A stretch of DNA of 57,387 nucleotides, taken from contig CAZVXF010000009.1 of the NCBI GenBank assembly GCA_964630875.1, positions 1-57,387 on the forward strand. The letters are read 5' to 3'. Below the pieces are notes generated by a model, which had not been told where the DNA came from, searched no databases, and saw nothing but the letters and a program-made list of their open reading frames with translations. The first letter of the stretch is position 1; each line of letters begins with the position of its first letter. This document shows positions 26,101-34,931 of the stretch, in pieces. Both the position numbers and the translations under genes were made by a program. The DNA is from DAIDHZ01 sp035480255. GTDB lineage: Bacteria > Chlamydiota > Chlamydiia > Chlamydiales > SM23-39.

Positions 26101-29052
26101 ACCAACAGCAATCCAATTGTTCACATCATTGACCAAAGAACATGTAATTGGAAAATTCCGTTTCACAACATTTGCAAGTCTTGGCAAAGGAACATCTAAT
26201 CTTCCTGGATTCTTAACAATTTTAATCAGTTTTAGCCCTTCACTATCGCTATAAACCGCAAATCTTCCATCCAGAGAAAAAACTAAATCGGTCACCACAT
26301 TCGCAATCGGATTATATCCAACTTCTCTTGCATTTAACCAGTTTTCTTGTTCATTTTCAAAAATCTGAATCCCTTGCTTCACATCAGCGACCAACATAGT
26401 ACTCCCAGACAACGCAGCCACCTCATGTTGCACTCCAGGAATTGCGGCGCTAGCATTCACAAATCGATTCCCCGCAATATCGATCAAAACAATATCTTGA
26501 TTATTTAACGTACAAGTTAACCTTCCAGGAGCCACTTGATCAACCGGTGCGATTGATTTCACCATACCGCTCAATGTTTTCTCATCTAACACTGTTAAAT
26601 TTCGATTCACATAATCAAGCAAAGTAACATTCTTTCCTAACCCAACTGCCACTGTATTTGTATTTGGATTTGCCTGGATACTCGTCACGCTATCAGCAGT
26701 TGGGTATGTTGTTACTAGTCCAATAGAACCAATATTATCTGGCGTCTTCACCGAGAAAACTAATACCCCCACATTTGTCCCAACGAGCAAATCTTCTCCG
26801 CTACCGCTCACATCCAAGCTTTCAATCGAGTATCCCACCGAAAAAGAGCCTACTGTCAGAGGACTATCTGGATAAGAAATATCCACAACCTGAATAACGC
26901 CTTGATCATTCGCGACGAAAACATACTTTTCATTTCTCGAGAAAGCAGAAGCTCTCGGATTTCTTAACACATTAAAGCGACCCGCAGGAACCATTGTTCC
27001 TGCCTGGTTAATCTTGACCAACTGATAGCCACCATTCACCTGGCTTAAGACCAAAGACCCCGAAGGAGAAAGATGAATATGAATCACGCCCGGTAACGGA
27101 ATCTTCGACTGCTCAATCACAGTTGACGAACGCAAACGAACAGCTCTCGTCTTCGTTCTCGGTTTAGTTCTCGTTCTATCTTCAGAATGCGAATCACTTA
27201 TTTTTCTAGAATCACTTCTTTTCGCACTCTGTGATCGCGATAAAGAATTGTCTTTGCTCATAGACTGAGATAAGGAGCGAGGCAATGAATGACTGAAAGA
27301 TGGGAGTAAAGATTTAGATAACTGGGCGCTCAAGGAATTGGATTGACTCTGAGCTGCACTCGGAGACGCAGACGTTGTATTTTTAGGGCATAATTGCGTT
27401 TGATTCATTCTAAGCGTATTAAATGTCATTGCAACATTATTAAACGGTATAATTGGATGTGCAATTGTAGGAAGAAAAGGAGTAAACGGTAAAATATCAG
27501 TAAGATTTTCGTAAATTAACGTAATAAATTTCGATCCGCAGCTTTGAATCTGAGCATTCTCATCCAGTTCGAAAAGAAAACTATCTGAATCATGATTTTC
27601 AGTATTGTAAGTTGCTCCAGTAACAATATACCGTCCATCAGTTGTATTTCGAATCGCAAAACCAGCTTTATCTCCATGTATTTGAGCCCAAGTAGATGCG
27701 CCATCAGAAGTTAACTCTGCAATTAAACCGCTTCCTTCGCTATAGCCACTCACGGATCCTGTAATCAAAAATTTGCGATCAGGTCTTTCCGTTATGCCTA
27801 AGCCTGTGGCGTTATCAACTCCTTCCAAAGTTGAAGCCCATTCTCGATCGCAGTTATGATTGATCTTAACAACTAAAATTTTGTTTTTTCCCCCATAACT
27901 ATTTGTTGACCCTAATACTGCAATACCTCCGTCTTGGGTTTCTGTGAGTGCGGTTCCCCCATCATCCCCATTTTCACCTACGATTACCGCACAAGTGAGA
28001 TCTCCACTTGAATTAAAGATCTCGATCAGACAATTCCAATCTCCTGTAGCACTCTGAGTGGATCCTGCGACTGCAGTCCCTCCTGTTTGTCGAATTATGA
28101 CCGCTTTGGCTAAATCATTACCCGGTCCTCCTGTTGTCGTAGACCAAATAGGATTTCCTGCAGAATCCATCATCTGCAAAAGAACATCAAAACCCCTTGT
28201 TGAATATCTTGTTGTAAACCCTGCCATTACTGAATTGCCGTTTGGGAATACTTTTAGGGAGTACGCGCCCTCATGCCATGGACTGACTGACGTCTTTGTC
28301 CAATTCTTTGTGCCATTTTGAAAAAATTTAGTCTGCCAAACAGCAGCGACCCCACTATCATGAGTGAATCCTCCAGTAAGATATCCTTTATCCGGCGTCG
28401 TTTCTACAGCAAATACTCCATCCCAGTGCGTTCCTCCAAAAATAATTGTCCAAGTTTCTCCGTTGTTGGGATCAAACTTTGTTATGAAACTATCTAGCTC
28501 CCCAACATTAAAAGTTGAATAAATTTGACCTCCGACAATCGTTCCCCCATCAGGTGCTGGTGTCAATGATACAGGCGTTACATTCCCATTCAGACTTACA
28601 GTTTTGAGAAATGTGTTGTTTGCTTGAACGACTGGGAATTGAATGCAATTCGCGAGGATACTCATGCCAATCATTTGAATTGCAGACTGACCACTCCCTA
28701 ATGCCAGAACTCCAAAAGCACAGCTTGGAGTAAGACTGATTGAAATCCCTTTAGTCACCGGAGTTGTTTTTTTTGTTTTTTCATTGGCGTTTGATGTGAA
28801 GTATGAAAAAACGTCTCCAAGCCCTTGAATGACCTGTTTGCAGAGTTCGTTGGCTTTTTTACCTGTGTTCATTGCAAGATCGGATTGAGAAAAAAGAGAG
28901 AATGACCAGTTAGCAATTAGAGTCGTTGCAATGGGTAGCAACATCGTAGCTTGCATTGACGCACTTTGCTGTGATGAATAGCAAGAGTTTTGAGACAACG
29001 TGGATATATTGCTTGAATTAAAGGAGGAACCATGTGTGAGAGATAGGCTCAT
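23176..29052 (-). CDS. giant multi-domain beta-propeller/Ig-like surface or effector protein (1958 aa)
   Basis: No single family covers it. By position: residues 1-150 are Ser/Thr-rich with two hydrophobic stretches (about 35-53 and 110-137) and no classical signal peptide; about 155-510 is a repeated delta-propeller-like region (units such as PDGGTIVGG, PDKGYLTGG, QDGGIAVLG, TDGRYIVTG); about 555-645 is a Ser/Gln-rich then Arg/Lys/Thr-rich linker; about 650-1250 resembles LVIVD-type propeller repeats (VFVANDQGVIQVVD, LLVGTNVGVLVFS, VYVCQGEKGVVVLD). About 1250-1655 holds cadherin-like/putative Ig domains (FFDPDDFKLTLSA, PSWLTFNPETGIFNG, LPSFLTFDPDTCTFLG). A transmembrane helix follows at about 1657-1683, then a roughly 275-residue tail with acidic and Ala-rich parts. 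A GG-rich ribosome-binding site precedes the ATG. Likely surface-exposed adhesin-like protein or secreted effector. Confidence 0.8.
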   Translation of the reverse strand: MSLSLTHGSSFNSSNISTLSQNSCYSSQQSASMQATMLLPIATTLIANWSFSLFSQSDLAMNTGKKANELCKQVIQGLGDVFSYFTSNANEKTKKTTPVTKGISISLTPSCAFGVLALGSGQSAIQMIGMSILANCIQFPVVQANNTFLKTVSLNGNVTPVSLTPAPDGGTIVGGQIYSTFNVGELDSFITKFDPNNGETWTIIFGGTHWDGVFAVETTPDKGYLTGGFTHDSGVAAVWQTKFFQNGTKNWTKTSVSPWHEGAYSLKVFPNGNSVMAGFTTRYSTRGFDVLLQMMDSAGNPIWSTTTGGPGNDLAKAVIIRQTGGTAVAGSTQSATGDWNCLIEIFNSSGDLTCAVIVGENGDDGGTALTETQDGGIAVLGSTNSYGGKNKILVVKINHNCDREWASTLEGVDNATGLGITERPDRKFLITGSVSGYSEGSGLIAELTSDGASTWAQIHGDKAGFAIRNTTDGRYIVTGATYNTENHDSDSFLFELDENAQIQSCGSKFITLIYENLTDILPFTPFLPTIAHPIIPFNNVAMTFNTLRMNQTQLCPKNTTSASPSAAQSQSNSLSAQLSKSLLPSFSHSLPRSLSQSMSKDNSLSRSQSAKRSDSRKISDSHSEDRTRTKPRTKTRAVRLRSSTVIEQSKIPLPGVIHIHLSPSGSLVLSQVNGGYQLVKINQAGTMVPAGRFNVLRNPRASAFSRNEKYVFVANDQGVIQVVDISYPDSPLTVGSFSVGYSIESLDVSGSGEDLLVGTNVGVLVFSVKTPDNIGSIGLVTTYPTADSVTSIQANPNTNTVAVGLGKNVTLLDYVNRNLTVLDEKTLSGMVKSIAPVDQVAPGRLTCTLNNQDIVLIDIAGNRFVNASAAIPGVQHEVAALSGSTMLVADVKQGIQIFENEQENWLNAREVGYNPIANVVTDLVFSLDGRFAVYSDSEGLKLIKIVKNPGRLDVPLPRLANVVKRNFPITCSLVNDVNNWIAVGGNNRLEFLAKDNLQNPSVLGHLNTTGNVRQMAFFPDQTRLLLSDDSGISCIDCFNPGEPKVLSRWSGAGILNRFTLVGSHVYVCQGEKGVVVLDATNMSEVTRIPTLGAAQDLLADRSLFYVADSSGIDIWSMTTPLSFQKVSRLNETGLVSRLALNETDKMLYFASGQYLGKANVSDATRPILLERLDTTYPIKDIALSRQGGAGYLAVEINGMLAIDAEKMQIKGTLPSTHANSLDLPDSEDQIYVSNEEGGLQIADLLTELPIIALTARDNFPVGVQEETSFSFFSPALQPVKIDRINEIRYIDQGQKKEIPDWISADLKQGKLLVTAPKELTDKTIQLAISVDVNGVRQETIYEAKIVTSLGINTDKGAVSITTPSNIATAAVELIGGSFIPLASGPLAVSVSKNTLQASGPVSAINDYLASVRINPSPISAAPSTVELNAAQLTASDIVNLFPSHAVARLRSFRFNKPPVVVNPLDQINKKALESFEVTVPSDTFFDPDDFKLTLSAKLANGKALPSWLTFNPETGIFNGYAPPAMLNQTLPITLTATDGYLSVDTSWKLHIDANHGPFVAKVIPPQTYDSSSEFTYRVPKDIFQDLDNNTLTYSAVQVGYDVLPSFLTFDPDTCTFLGRPQASDVNPYSIQLTATDKFGATASVIFDLKIQYSWADLYKNLHDNAGYIAGVVTPITVALGAIYINRAFLYNVFKRKKYWRNEIPEDLLKGKEYKPKCPITEEELKKDDIAKIRILRCDNKKYGHDCTKDHLPTHFFVSLYSNTLLNDAPLPTWLELNPDTGALTLKKEHFPSQNHTYVYQVIGKNDRILESFFIQPMSISTYEAPINLWDFDLNAGSIVQQQGPQIDIDRELQELMDRRPNSDPDTSNTARQQALQRDIEDLQEIMGSRPGEVPSAAPATTAAPAVSESPPFVSLDEALQAIDKKEQHQEDEGLRAPVTLKRTREFQKAFESKRVSLQ

Positions 29053-29323
29053 AAGGACCTGTTAATAAAAGATCAAGCAACTTTAAAATTTTTGTTATTT
29101 AAAGAAAAGATTAAAACCTCATTTCTTTGTGTGACTTGGCCGGGCATTCTGTTTTTTTACAACGACAAAAACGCAAATATAAAATGCGATTTCTACAACA
29201 AACATACGTTCAGATTTGATTCTAATTTTGTAGGCAATGACATAAGAAATGTCCGAAACCAGATGGAAATTTATTCTTACTTTGCATATCTTTTGACCAG
29301 AAAGATCTTACAACGGAAGTCAC

Positions 29324-30688
29324 ATGAAACACATTATTCTTGCTGGGGGGAGTGGTACTAGACTTTGGCCTTTCTCTAGAAATAGTTATCCGAAACAGTT
29401 TTTGCATTTTTTAGATGAAGAAAGTCTCTTACAGAAAACAATCAAAAGGTTTTATCCAAAATGTGCTGTAGAAGACATTCTAGTAGTTACAGGAGAAGCA
29501 TATCTAAACATCACAATAAGTCAATTATCTGCAATTCACCCCAGCTTTGAAAAGCAGATACTCATTGAACCTAACAAGAGAAATACAGCTCCAGCAATCT
29601 GTTTAGCCGTTAAATATTTTCAAGATGTTTTAGGTGCTCATTCGGATGAATGTTTTTTAGTTTCTTCAGCAGATCATTTTATTTCGCCAGATTCTGTCCT
29701 CTTGGAAACAGCTTTTCAAGGAGAATCAGAAGTAAGAAAGGGAAAACATCTTATTTTTGGAATACGACCAAATAGGCCTGAAACCGGTTATGGTTATATT
29801 AAAACAAACTCGCGAGATAATGATATTTTTCTAAATGTAGATCAGTTCGTAGAAAAGCCAGACCATCCAACTGCTCAGCTTTACTTACTTTCTGGAAAAT
29901 ATCTATGGAATGCTGGAATTTTTTTATTCCATATGAAGACATTTCTGCAAGATATACAAACTTATTGTCCTTCAATACACTGCTTAATGCAGGGTTCTTT
30001 TCAAGATACATATTCTCAATTTTATCAAATGCCAGACATTTCCATTGATTATGCATTAATGGAAAAATCTCCAAACTTATTAGTCGCTCCTCTAGATGTT
30101 TGCTGGTCTGATATAGGATCTTGGGATAGCGTTTATGACTTGTTAGAAAAAGATCATAATCAAAACGTGAGAAAGGGTAATATTCTCGATATTCAAACGA
30201 ATAATTGTCTAATCATTGGAGGAAATACAAGATTCATCTCAACTATTGGTTTGGAAGATATTCTTATAGTTGATACGCAAGATGCGCTATTCGTAGGAAA
30301 AAAAGGCCAATCGCAAATGGTAAAACAATTGGTCGATGAAATGAAAAAGCGGAAAATAAGAGAAACTTCAGAACATTTGACTACTTATAAAATGTGGGGG
30401 AAAATTGAAATTCTTGAGGAAAAGCAGGATTATACTATTTCTAAAGTAACAATAGAGCCAAACAAGTGTTTTGATAATTTAGAAGTAAGGGATGGTCTAT
30501 CGCACTGTATTGTTACATCTGGAGCTATCCATGTTTCAAGCGAAAATCGAGATGAAATTTACCACGAATGCGAAAACTTTTCTATTCAAGTTTCAGAAGT
30601 TTTTCTCTTAAAAAATATCAGTATGAAATCTTCAGAGTTCATACAAATTAATTTGAGCATCAAAGCGGATCAAAAAACTTTTTCCTAG
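29324..30688 (+). CDS. manC: mannose-1-phosphate guanylyltransferase with degenerate isomerase domain
   Basis: Makes GDP-mannose from mannose 1-phosphate and GTP. The nucleotidyltransferase domain (residues 1-330) is intact: ILAGGSGTRLWPFSRNSYPKQF and FVEKPDHPTA. The C-terminal cupin, which in type II enzymes also isomerises mannose 6-phosphate, is recognisable (MWGKIEILEEKQDY, KVTIEP) but the metal-binding stretch usually written QxHxHRxEHW is replaced by FDNLEVRDGLSHC, so it is probably inactive as an isomerase. A GGAAG ribosome-binding site precedes the ATG. It feeds the gmd-fcl pathway 10 kb downstream. The 270 bp upstream hold no gene that I can support. Confidence 0.93.
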   Translation: MKHIILAGGSGTRLWPFSRNSYPKQFLHFLDEESLLQKTIKRFYPKCAVEDILVVTGEAYLNITISQLSAIHPSFEKQILIEPNKRNTAPAICLAVKYFQDVLGAHSDECFLVSSADHFISPDSVLLETAFQGESEVRKGKHLIFGIRPNRPETGYGYIKTNSRDNDIFLNVDQFVEKPDHPTAQLYLLSGKYLWNAGIFLFHMKTFLQDIQTYCPSIHCLMQGSFQDTYSQFYQMPDISIDYALMEKSPNLLVAPLDVCWSDIGSWDSVYDLLEKDHNQNVRKGNILDIQTNNCLIIGGNTRFISTIGLEDILIVDTQDALFVGKKGQSQMVKQLVDEMKKRKIRETSEHLTTYKMWGKIEILEEKQDYTISKVTIEPNKCFDNLEVRDGLSHCIVTSGAIHVSSENRDEIYHECENFSIQVSEVFLLKNISMKSSEFIQINLSIKADQKTFS

Positions 30689-30692
30689 TAAC

Positions 30693-30774
30693 AATCCAAT
30701 TTTGAGTTCGATCCGCTCAAATTTCATCAAAAATTTTCATGAACTTCGAGGAAAACGAACCCAAAATTGAGATT
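30693..30774. repeat. 82-bp imperfect palindrome between convergent genes
   Basis: The outer arms 30693-30710 (AATCCAATTTTGAGTTCG) and 30756-30774 pair with one gap and one mismatch; inner arms around CTCAAATTTCATCAAAA and TTTTCATGAACTTCGAG pair at about 14 of 17. It occupies nearly the entire gap between manC and the convergent methyltransferase. It could act as a bidirectional terminator, or be a small palindromic repeat element. Confidence 0.65.
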
Positions 30775-30775
30775 A

Positions 30776-32029
30776 TTAGCAAAGAGATGCGCAATAGGAA
30801 TTTTGATAATTCACATCATTGATAATTGTTAATTTTGGAATAGGGGAGATAAATTTTCCTCCCTTTTTTAGAAAATCTACTTCTCGAGTTAGAAATTCTC
30901 GCATAAAGTGATAAGGAAATGCCATTAAATAGTCAGGATTCATAGATCTACATTCTTCTTCAGAAATAATTGGAATTCTTGTAACTGTTTGTCTTCCCCA
31001 TTTAATTGGATTACGATCAGCAACAAAAGACATTAAGTCAGGTCCTATACCATAATAAGCGAGAATCGTATTGCCTTTTGTTGAAGCTCCGTAACCGATC
31101 ACTTTTTTTCCTAATTTTTTTTGATCTTTAAGAAATGAAATAATTTCCTTTTTATTTTGTTCAATTCTAGCTGCAAAGTCGAGGTAAAGTGAGGGTCTCG
31201 TGAGATTCACTTTTTTTTCTTTTTCTCTGATTTCATGCACAGCGTGAGTTACTTTTGCTTTTCCTTTATGACGAATATACAGCCTAAAACTACCGCCATT
31301 TACATCGTTTAATTCTACATCTTCAACTTCCATGTTAGCTTCATTTAAAATATAGTCGATAGAAGTTAAAGAATAATATTCTAAGTGCTCAGCACAAATT
31401 GTATCGAAAGAATTTTGTTCGAGCATTGTTGGCAAGTAACTTAACTCGATAATCCATAGCCCATTTTCATCTAGAATAGAACTCACGTCTTTTGCAAATT
31501 TGATCGGATCTTCGAGATCGTAAAACATCGCAATACTCGTTACTATCTTAGCTTTTTTATTTTTTAAATGGGACTTATAAGCTTCGGCAGTAAAATAAGT
31601 ATTGATGTGAAGATTACAGTTTTTTGGTTTAATATTTTTTGCTGGATCAATACCTACTTTAAATAGATGGTCTGGGTATGCACTTAATAACGTTCCGTCA
31701 TTAGACGCAATATCAACAACAATATCATCTTTTTCTAAAGGAATTTTTGTTCGAAGAATTGCTTGATCGACGATCGATTTTAGAGCTATTTTCATCGATG
31801 AGTTCACTCCAGACATATACCAATATTGGTTGTACATCTCATCGGGATCAACCGTGTGTTTTAATTGCACCAAGCCCGATTTTTTGCTTAATGTTAATTT
31901 AACGGGATGTGACTTTGGATCGGGATCAGTAGGTAAAGGAAAACAGGATATGGGGAGATTGCCTAGATCAAAAACATCTATGAGTGGATCTTTAGCAATT
32001 CTACAGGTAGACCTTTCTGTCATTTTCAT
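30776..32029 (-). CDS. sugar C-methyltransferase-like SAM enzyme
   Basis: 417 residues, with the three-part layout of deoxysugar C-methyltransferases (TylC3/NovU type): an N-terminal segment (DVFDLGNLPISCFP), a SAM-binding core (IVVDIASNDGTLLSAYP, about residues 95-112) and the C-terminal Rossmann-like domain (KKVIGYGASTKGNTILAYYGIG). The N-terminal zinc-binding cysteines of the family (CxxC pairs) are largely missing: only Cys9 and Cys29 are seen there. In the island it would act on a nucleotide-activated deoxyhexose, possibly the GDP-4-keto-6-deoxymannose made by Gmd, giving a branched or modified sugar. No signal peptide, so cytosolic. Confidence 0.85.
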   Translation of the reverse strand: MKMTERSTCRIAKDPLIDVFDLGNLPISCFPLPTDPDPKSHPVKLTLSKKSGLVQLKHTVDPDEMYNQYWYMSGVNSSMKIALKSIVDQAILRTKIPLEKDDIVVDIASNDGTLLSAYPDHLFKVGIDPAKNIKPKNCNLHINTYFTAEAYKSHLKNKKAKIVTSIAMFYDLEDPIKFAKDVSSILDENGLWIIELSYLPTMLEQNSFDTICAEHLEYYSLTSIDYILNEANMEVEDVELNDVNGGSFRLYIRHKGKAKVTHAVHEIREKEKKVNLTRPSLYLDFAARIEQNKKEIISFLKDQKKLGKKVIGYGASTKGNTILAYYGIGPDLMSFVADRNPIKWGRQTVTRIPIISEEECRSMNPDYLMAFPYHFMREFLTREVDFLKKGGKFISPIPKLTIINDVNYQNSYCASLC

Positions 32030-32107
32030 TAGGGAGTCCTTTAGTTACAAGATTCGATGAACATAGCATAGAATATTTTTTTTAGATAGAAAATTTGGAT
32101 TGATTAT

Positions 32108-33436
32108 CTAGTGTCTAATCCCGTAATTCCACATGATTTTTTCTCTAATTTTTTTCAGAAGGTTTTTAGCCCTTGTGGGGAGAAATCGTAGGATAAGCCT
32201 TGTTGGCAAACTGCGTTTGACTATTTTTAGCGGAGTATAGGAGTGATTCGGCAAATGATGTAAATCGATTGAAGCTGATCTCAACTCATGATATATTTTT
32301 ATATACATTTCTCTCACCTGAGATTCAGTGAATGAGTTCATCGTGTTTTTTAAATTTTCGAGTTTAGATTTGTCGAAGTTTAGTATTTTGTTTCGAGTTT
32401 CGTAATAATTGCCAATATCAAAAGTTTCAAAGCAATTAGGAAAATAATCTTGGTGTTCAATCGTGTTGAGAGTATTGCTTTTTAAAATTGCACAAGACAA
32501 TTCGAGAGCCGTAGACAGCCCACCGGTAGCTGCTTGCCCAACTTCATAGGAGGGAAGAAGCACAAAATCTACATTAGCAAGATCCTCATAGTATTTTTTT
32601 TCATCTCGTTTCCCTGTAAAGAAAACTCGATCACCAAGTAAAGGGTGTGTATCTAAATACGATGTAATTTCTAAAATTGTCTCGTCAATTTTCCACTCAC
32701 GGATATTCATGTGATGAGCTTCTCCGACAATCAACAATTTATAATTAGGAGGAAGAATTTCTAGCGTTTTTAATGCATGAGTATAGTTCTTATGTTTGCT
32801 TATCAAACCAAACATTCCAATAATTATATCATTCTCTTTAAAGCCAAATTGCTTTTTCCATTCTTTTGAATTTCGTAAATTCAAAAAGGTTTGTCTTTTT
32901 TCGTTTGTTAAAAAGAGGATAGGAAAATCAGTCACATTTGACAGCCCAAAATGTTTTCTAAACAATGTATTTTCCTTAGGCAAATGTGCGATGAAATAAT
33001 AAGGATAATGCGGGCTGCGATGTTTTAGAGAGTCAATAATTGTTTTGTGTATATGAGAAAAACCAGAGTTATTTTCTTTATAGTCTATAGAATGTATCGT
33101 TAGGACTAATCGCTTAGCATAAGCGCAAATTTTATGTATTCTTTGTACAATTAAATCGCTTTTGGTTCCAAAAATACCGATTTCCATCTGAACATTGACT
33201 AGATCAAAATTTTGAAGTCTTTCACAGATTTGATCGATATGTAATTCGCTCATCTTCTCAAGGGTTTCCCCTTCTTGTCGAAGGAGTTCGCTTGTTTTTA
33301 GGTCTATTATTTCGACATCGAAAGAGGGGGTAAGAAAACTTCTTAATGCTTCAGCATAAAATGCAATTCCACAGCATATATTATAGGAGGAGACAATGGC
33401 CAGGCGTGGTTTTGATTCTGATTGCTCGTTTGACAT
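32108..33436 (-). CDS. glycosyltransferase (GT4-like), paralogue A
   Basis: 442 residues without signal peptide. The N-terminus PRLAIVSSYNICCGIAFYAEAL is a GT-B start with the glycine loop; MFGLISKHKNYTHALKTLE and LLIVGEAHHMNIREW are the typical beginning of the C-terminal Rossmann half; LLPSYEVGQAATGGLSTALEL is in the place of the GT4 E-x7-E donor-binding segment. It resembles the gene at 41622 along its length (shared pattern SSY..CG.A.Y, QLQSFD-VN-Q-E-G-FG), so the two arose by duplication. Presumably transfers a sugar during surface-polysaccharide assembly; donor and acceptor unknown. Confidence 0.82.
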   Translation of the reverse strand: MSNEQSESKPRLAIVSSYNICCGIAFYAEALRSFLTPSFDVEIIDLKTSELLRQEGETLEKMSELHIDQICERLQNFDLVNVQMEIGIFGTKSDLIVQRIHKICAYAKRLVLTIHSIDYKENNSGFSHIHKTIIDSLKHRSPHYPYYFIAHLPKENTLFRKHFGLSNVTDFPILFLTNEKRQTFLNLRNSKEWKKQFGFKENDIIIGMFGLISKHKNYTHALKTLEILPPNYKLLIVGEAHHMNIREWKIDETILEITSYLDTHPLLGDRVFFTGKRDEKKYYEDLANVDFVLLPSYEVGQAATGGLSTALELSCAILKSNTLNTIEHQDYFPNCFETFDIGNYYETRNKILNFDKSKLENLKNTMNSFTESQVREMYIKIYHELRSASIDLHHLPNHSYTPLKIVKRSLPTRLILRFLPTRAKNLLKKIREKIMWNYGIRH

Positions 33437-33499
33437 AATCTATATCCTTTTCTCGCTTTTGATACCGTTGTAAAAATAAATCAGATTGTAGACCAAAAC

Positions 33500-33644
33500 T
33501 TATACCATTCGTAAATACTGTACTCAATGATTTTCTTTCTACTAAATAGTAGAGCTCTTGCGCAACAAAAGACTCGTCGAATTTTAGTTGCGCATGAGGT
33601 CTATTCAGAAAGAGGCAGTTCTCTCATTGCTTGATTATACCATT
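33500..33644. repeat. possible palindromic element flanked by TTATACCATT
   Basis: The 10-base direct repeat TTATACCATT occurs at 33500-33509 and 33635-33644. Between them lies an imperfect inverted repeat centred near 33575 (TTGCGCAACAAAA ... TTTTAGTTGCGCA). The rest of the gap 33437-33754 shows no gene. Weak, since the arms beyond the centre match only loosely. Confidence 0.35.
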
Positions 33645-33754
33645 TTAAAAAAAAGACTAGATAGATAATTGTGGGTACTCTATAAGTCTTCCTAGTGTTA
33701 TTTTGGCTTGGATTTATTCCGCATTTCAAAATCCAAACTCATGCAACGACAAAA

Positions 33755-34915
33755 ATGGAGTGTCTCGTGGCCGGACTAATGGTGCTTCTTTGTATATTGA
33801 GCACCTGCCTTCATGCTTTTAACATCGAAGTATTCTATGAGAAATTAACAGCGCCGATTCCTCAATGGATGAGTGATCAAATAGAAGAAGATTTGGCTCC
33901 TTTTACTATAGAGCTTAGTCGACAATTCATTGATGAACTGTTTAGCAAAGATGATGTTTTATGCCTTGTTAGAGTGCGAATTATGGGGGGGAAGTTTTAT
34001 ATTCAGAAAAGTGCTTCTGCAGTCAATCACCCAACTCCTGATCAGATCATTGCACATCTGGAAAAACTCAATGAAATGATTCCTTTGCCGAATGTTGACT
34101 TTCTTTTGACAGCACATGATGGACCCATGTATTTACCTTCACGATTCATATTAGACCAGCTTGAAGGGGGAGGAACATTTCGTCAATTCCAGGAGCCAAA
34201 CATTTTAGCCCCAATATTCAGTATTACAAAAAATGGAAGAAAGAACAATTTTATTGTGATTCCAGATATGTTTGCTTTGAATGGTTTTGAGCCTAGCAAA
34301 GCACTTGTTTTGGAAGGTAATGAATTATATCCTTGGGAATCTAAACTTGAGATACTTTTCAGTCGCGGATCAGATATTGGACTCAATGACTTATCTAGTT
34401 GGATAAATCATCCGAGAACTAAGCTTATTTCTTTGTCATTGCAATACCCTCATTTAGTCGATGCAAAATATACCAGCCTATATTCTTTATGCCATAAGCA
34501 GTTTGCGATTCAGCAGGGTTTAATGGGGTCATATGTTTCTCTTCAACATCATCCTCAATATAAGTATTTAATTTGCGTGGATGCTCATTTCGCTACAACA
34601 CCGAGACTACCTCTTTTTCTTCATACAAATTCAGTTGTTTTTAAAAGTAATACGCCTTCAATTTTGTGGTTTAATAAAACTCTTCAACCTTATAAGAATT
34701 TTATTCCCGTTGCAGAAGACTTATCTGACCTGATTAACCAAATAGAATGGGCAAAATCACATGATGAAGAGTGTAAACAGATCTCTCAAAATGCACAGCG
34801 ACTTGCGGCAGATGTATTAACACATGAATCGATTTATTTATATCTCTATCGCTTATTAGAAGCATATTCAAAAAAGCAAAAAGATAATTATTATTACTGT
34901 TACAAAAAAAATTAA
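33755..34915 (+). CDS. exported GT90 (CAP10-domain) glycosyltransferase 1
   Basis: 386 residues from the ATG at 33755, chosen because it opens a signal peptide (MECLVAGLMVLLCILSTCLHA); the frame is open to 33695. CAP10/GT90 stations: YPWESKLEILFSRGSDIG, YPHLVDAKYT, KYLICVDAH followed by a PRLPLFLHTNSVVFK segment, LQPYKNFIPV and DLSDLINQIEWAKSHDEEC. In eukaryotes GT90 enzymes (POGLUT/KDELC, xylosyltransferases) act in the secretory pathway on proteins or glycans with UDP-sugars. Export from the bacterial cytosol would separate this protein from bacterial nucleotide sugars. It is followed by a close paralogue 16 bp downstream. Confidence 0.82.
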   Translation: MECLVAGLMVLLCILSTCLHAFNIEVFYEKLTAPIPQWMSDQIEEDLAPFTIELSRQFIDELFSKDDVLCLVRVRIMGGKFYIQKSASAVNHPTPDQIIAHLEKLNEMIPLPNVDFLLTAHDGPMYLPSRFILDQLEGGGTFRQFQEPNILAPIFSITKNGRKNNFIVIPDMFALNGFEPSKALVLEGNELYPWESKLEILFSRGSDIGLNDLSSWINHPRTKLISLSLQYPHLVDAKYTSLYSLCHKQFAIQQGLMGSYVSLQHHPQYKYLICVDAHFATTPRLPLFLHTNSVVFKSNTPSILWFNKTLQPYKNFIPVAEDLSDLINQIEWAKSHDEECKQISQNAQRLAADVLTHESIYLYLYRLLEAYSKKQKDNYYYCYKKN

Positions 34916-34931
34916 ATTACTAGAAATAAAC

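Noticed and set aside
29053..29323. Plus-strand open frame (29092-29361) before manC
   Set aside because: It overlaps the well supported manC start in another frame, has no ribosome-binding site and no recognisable protein features.
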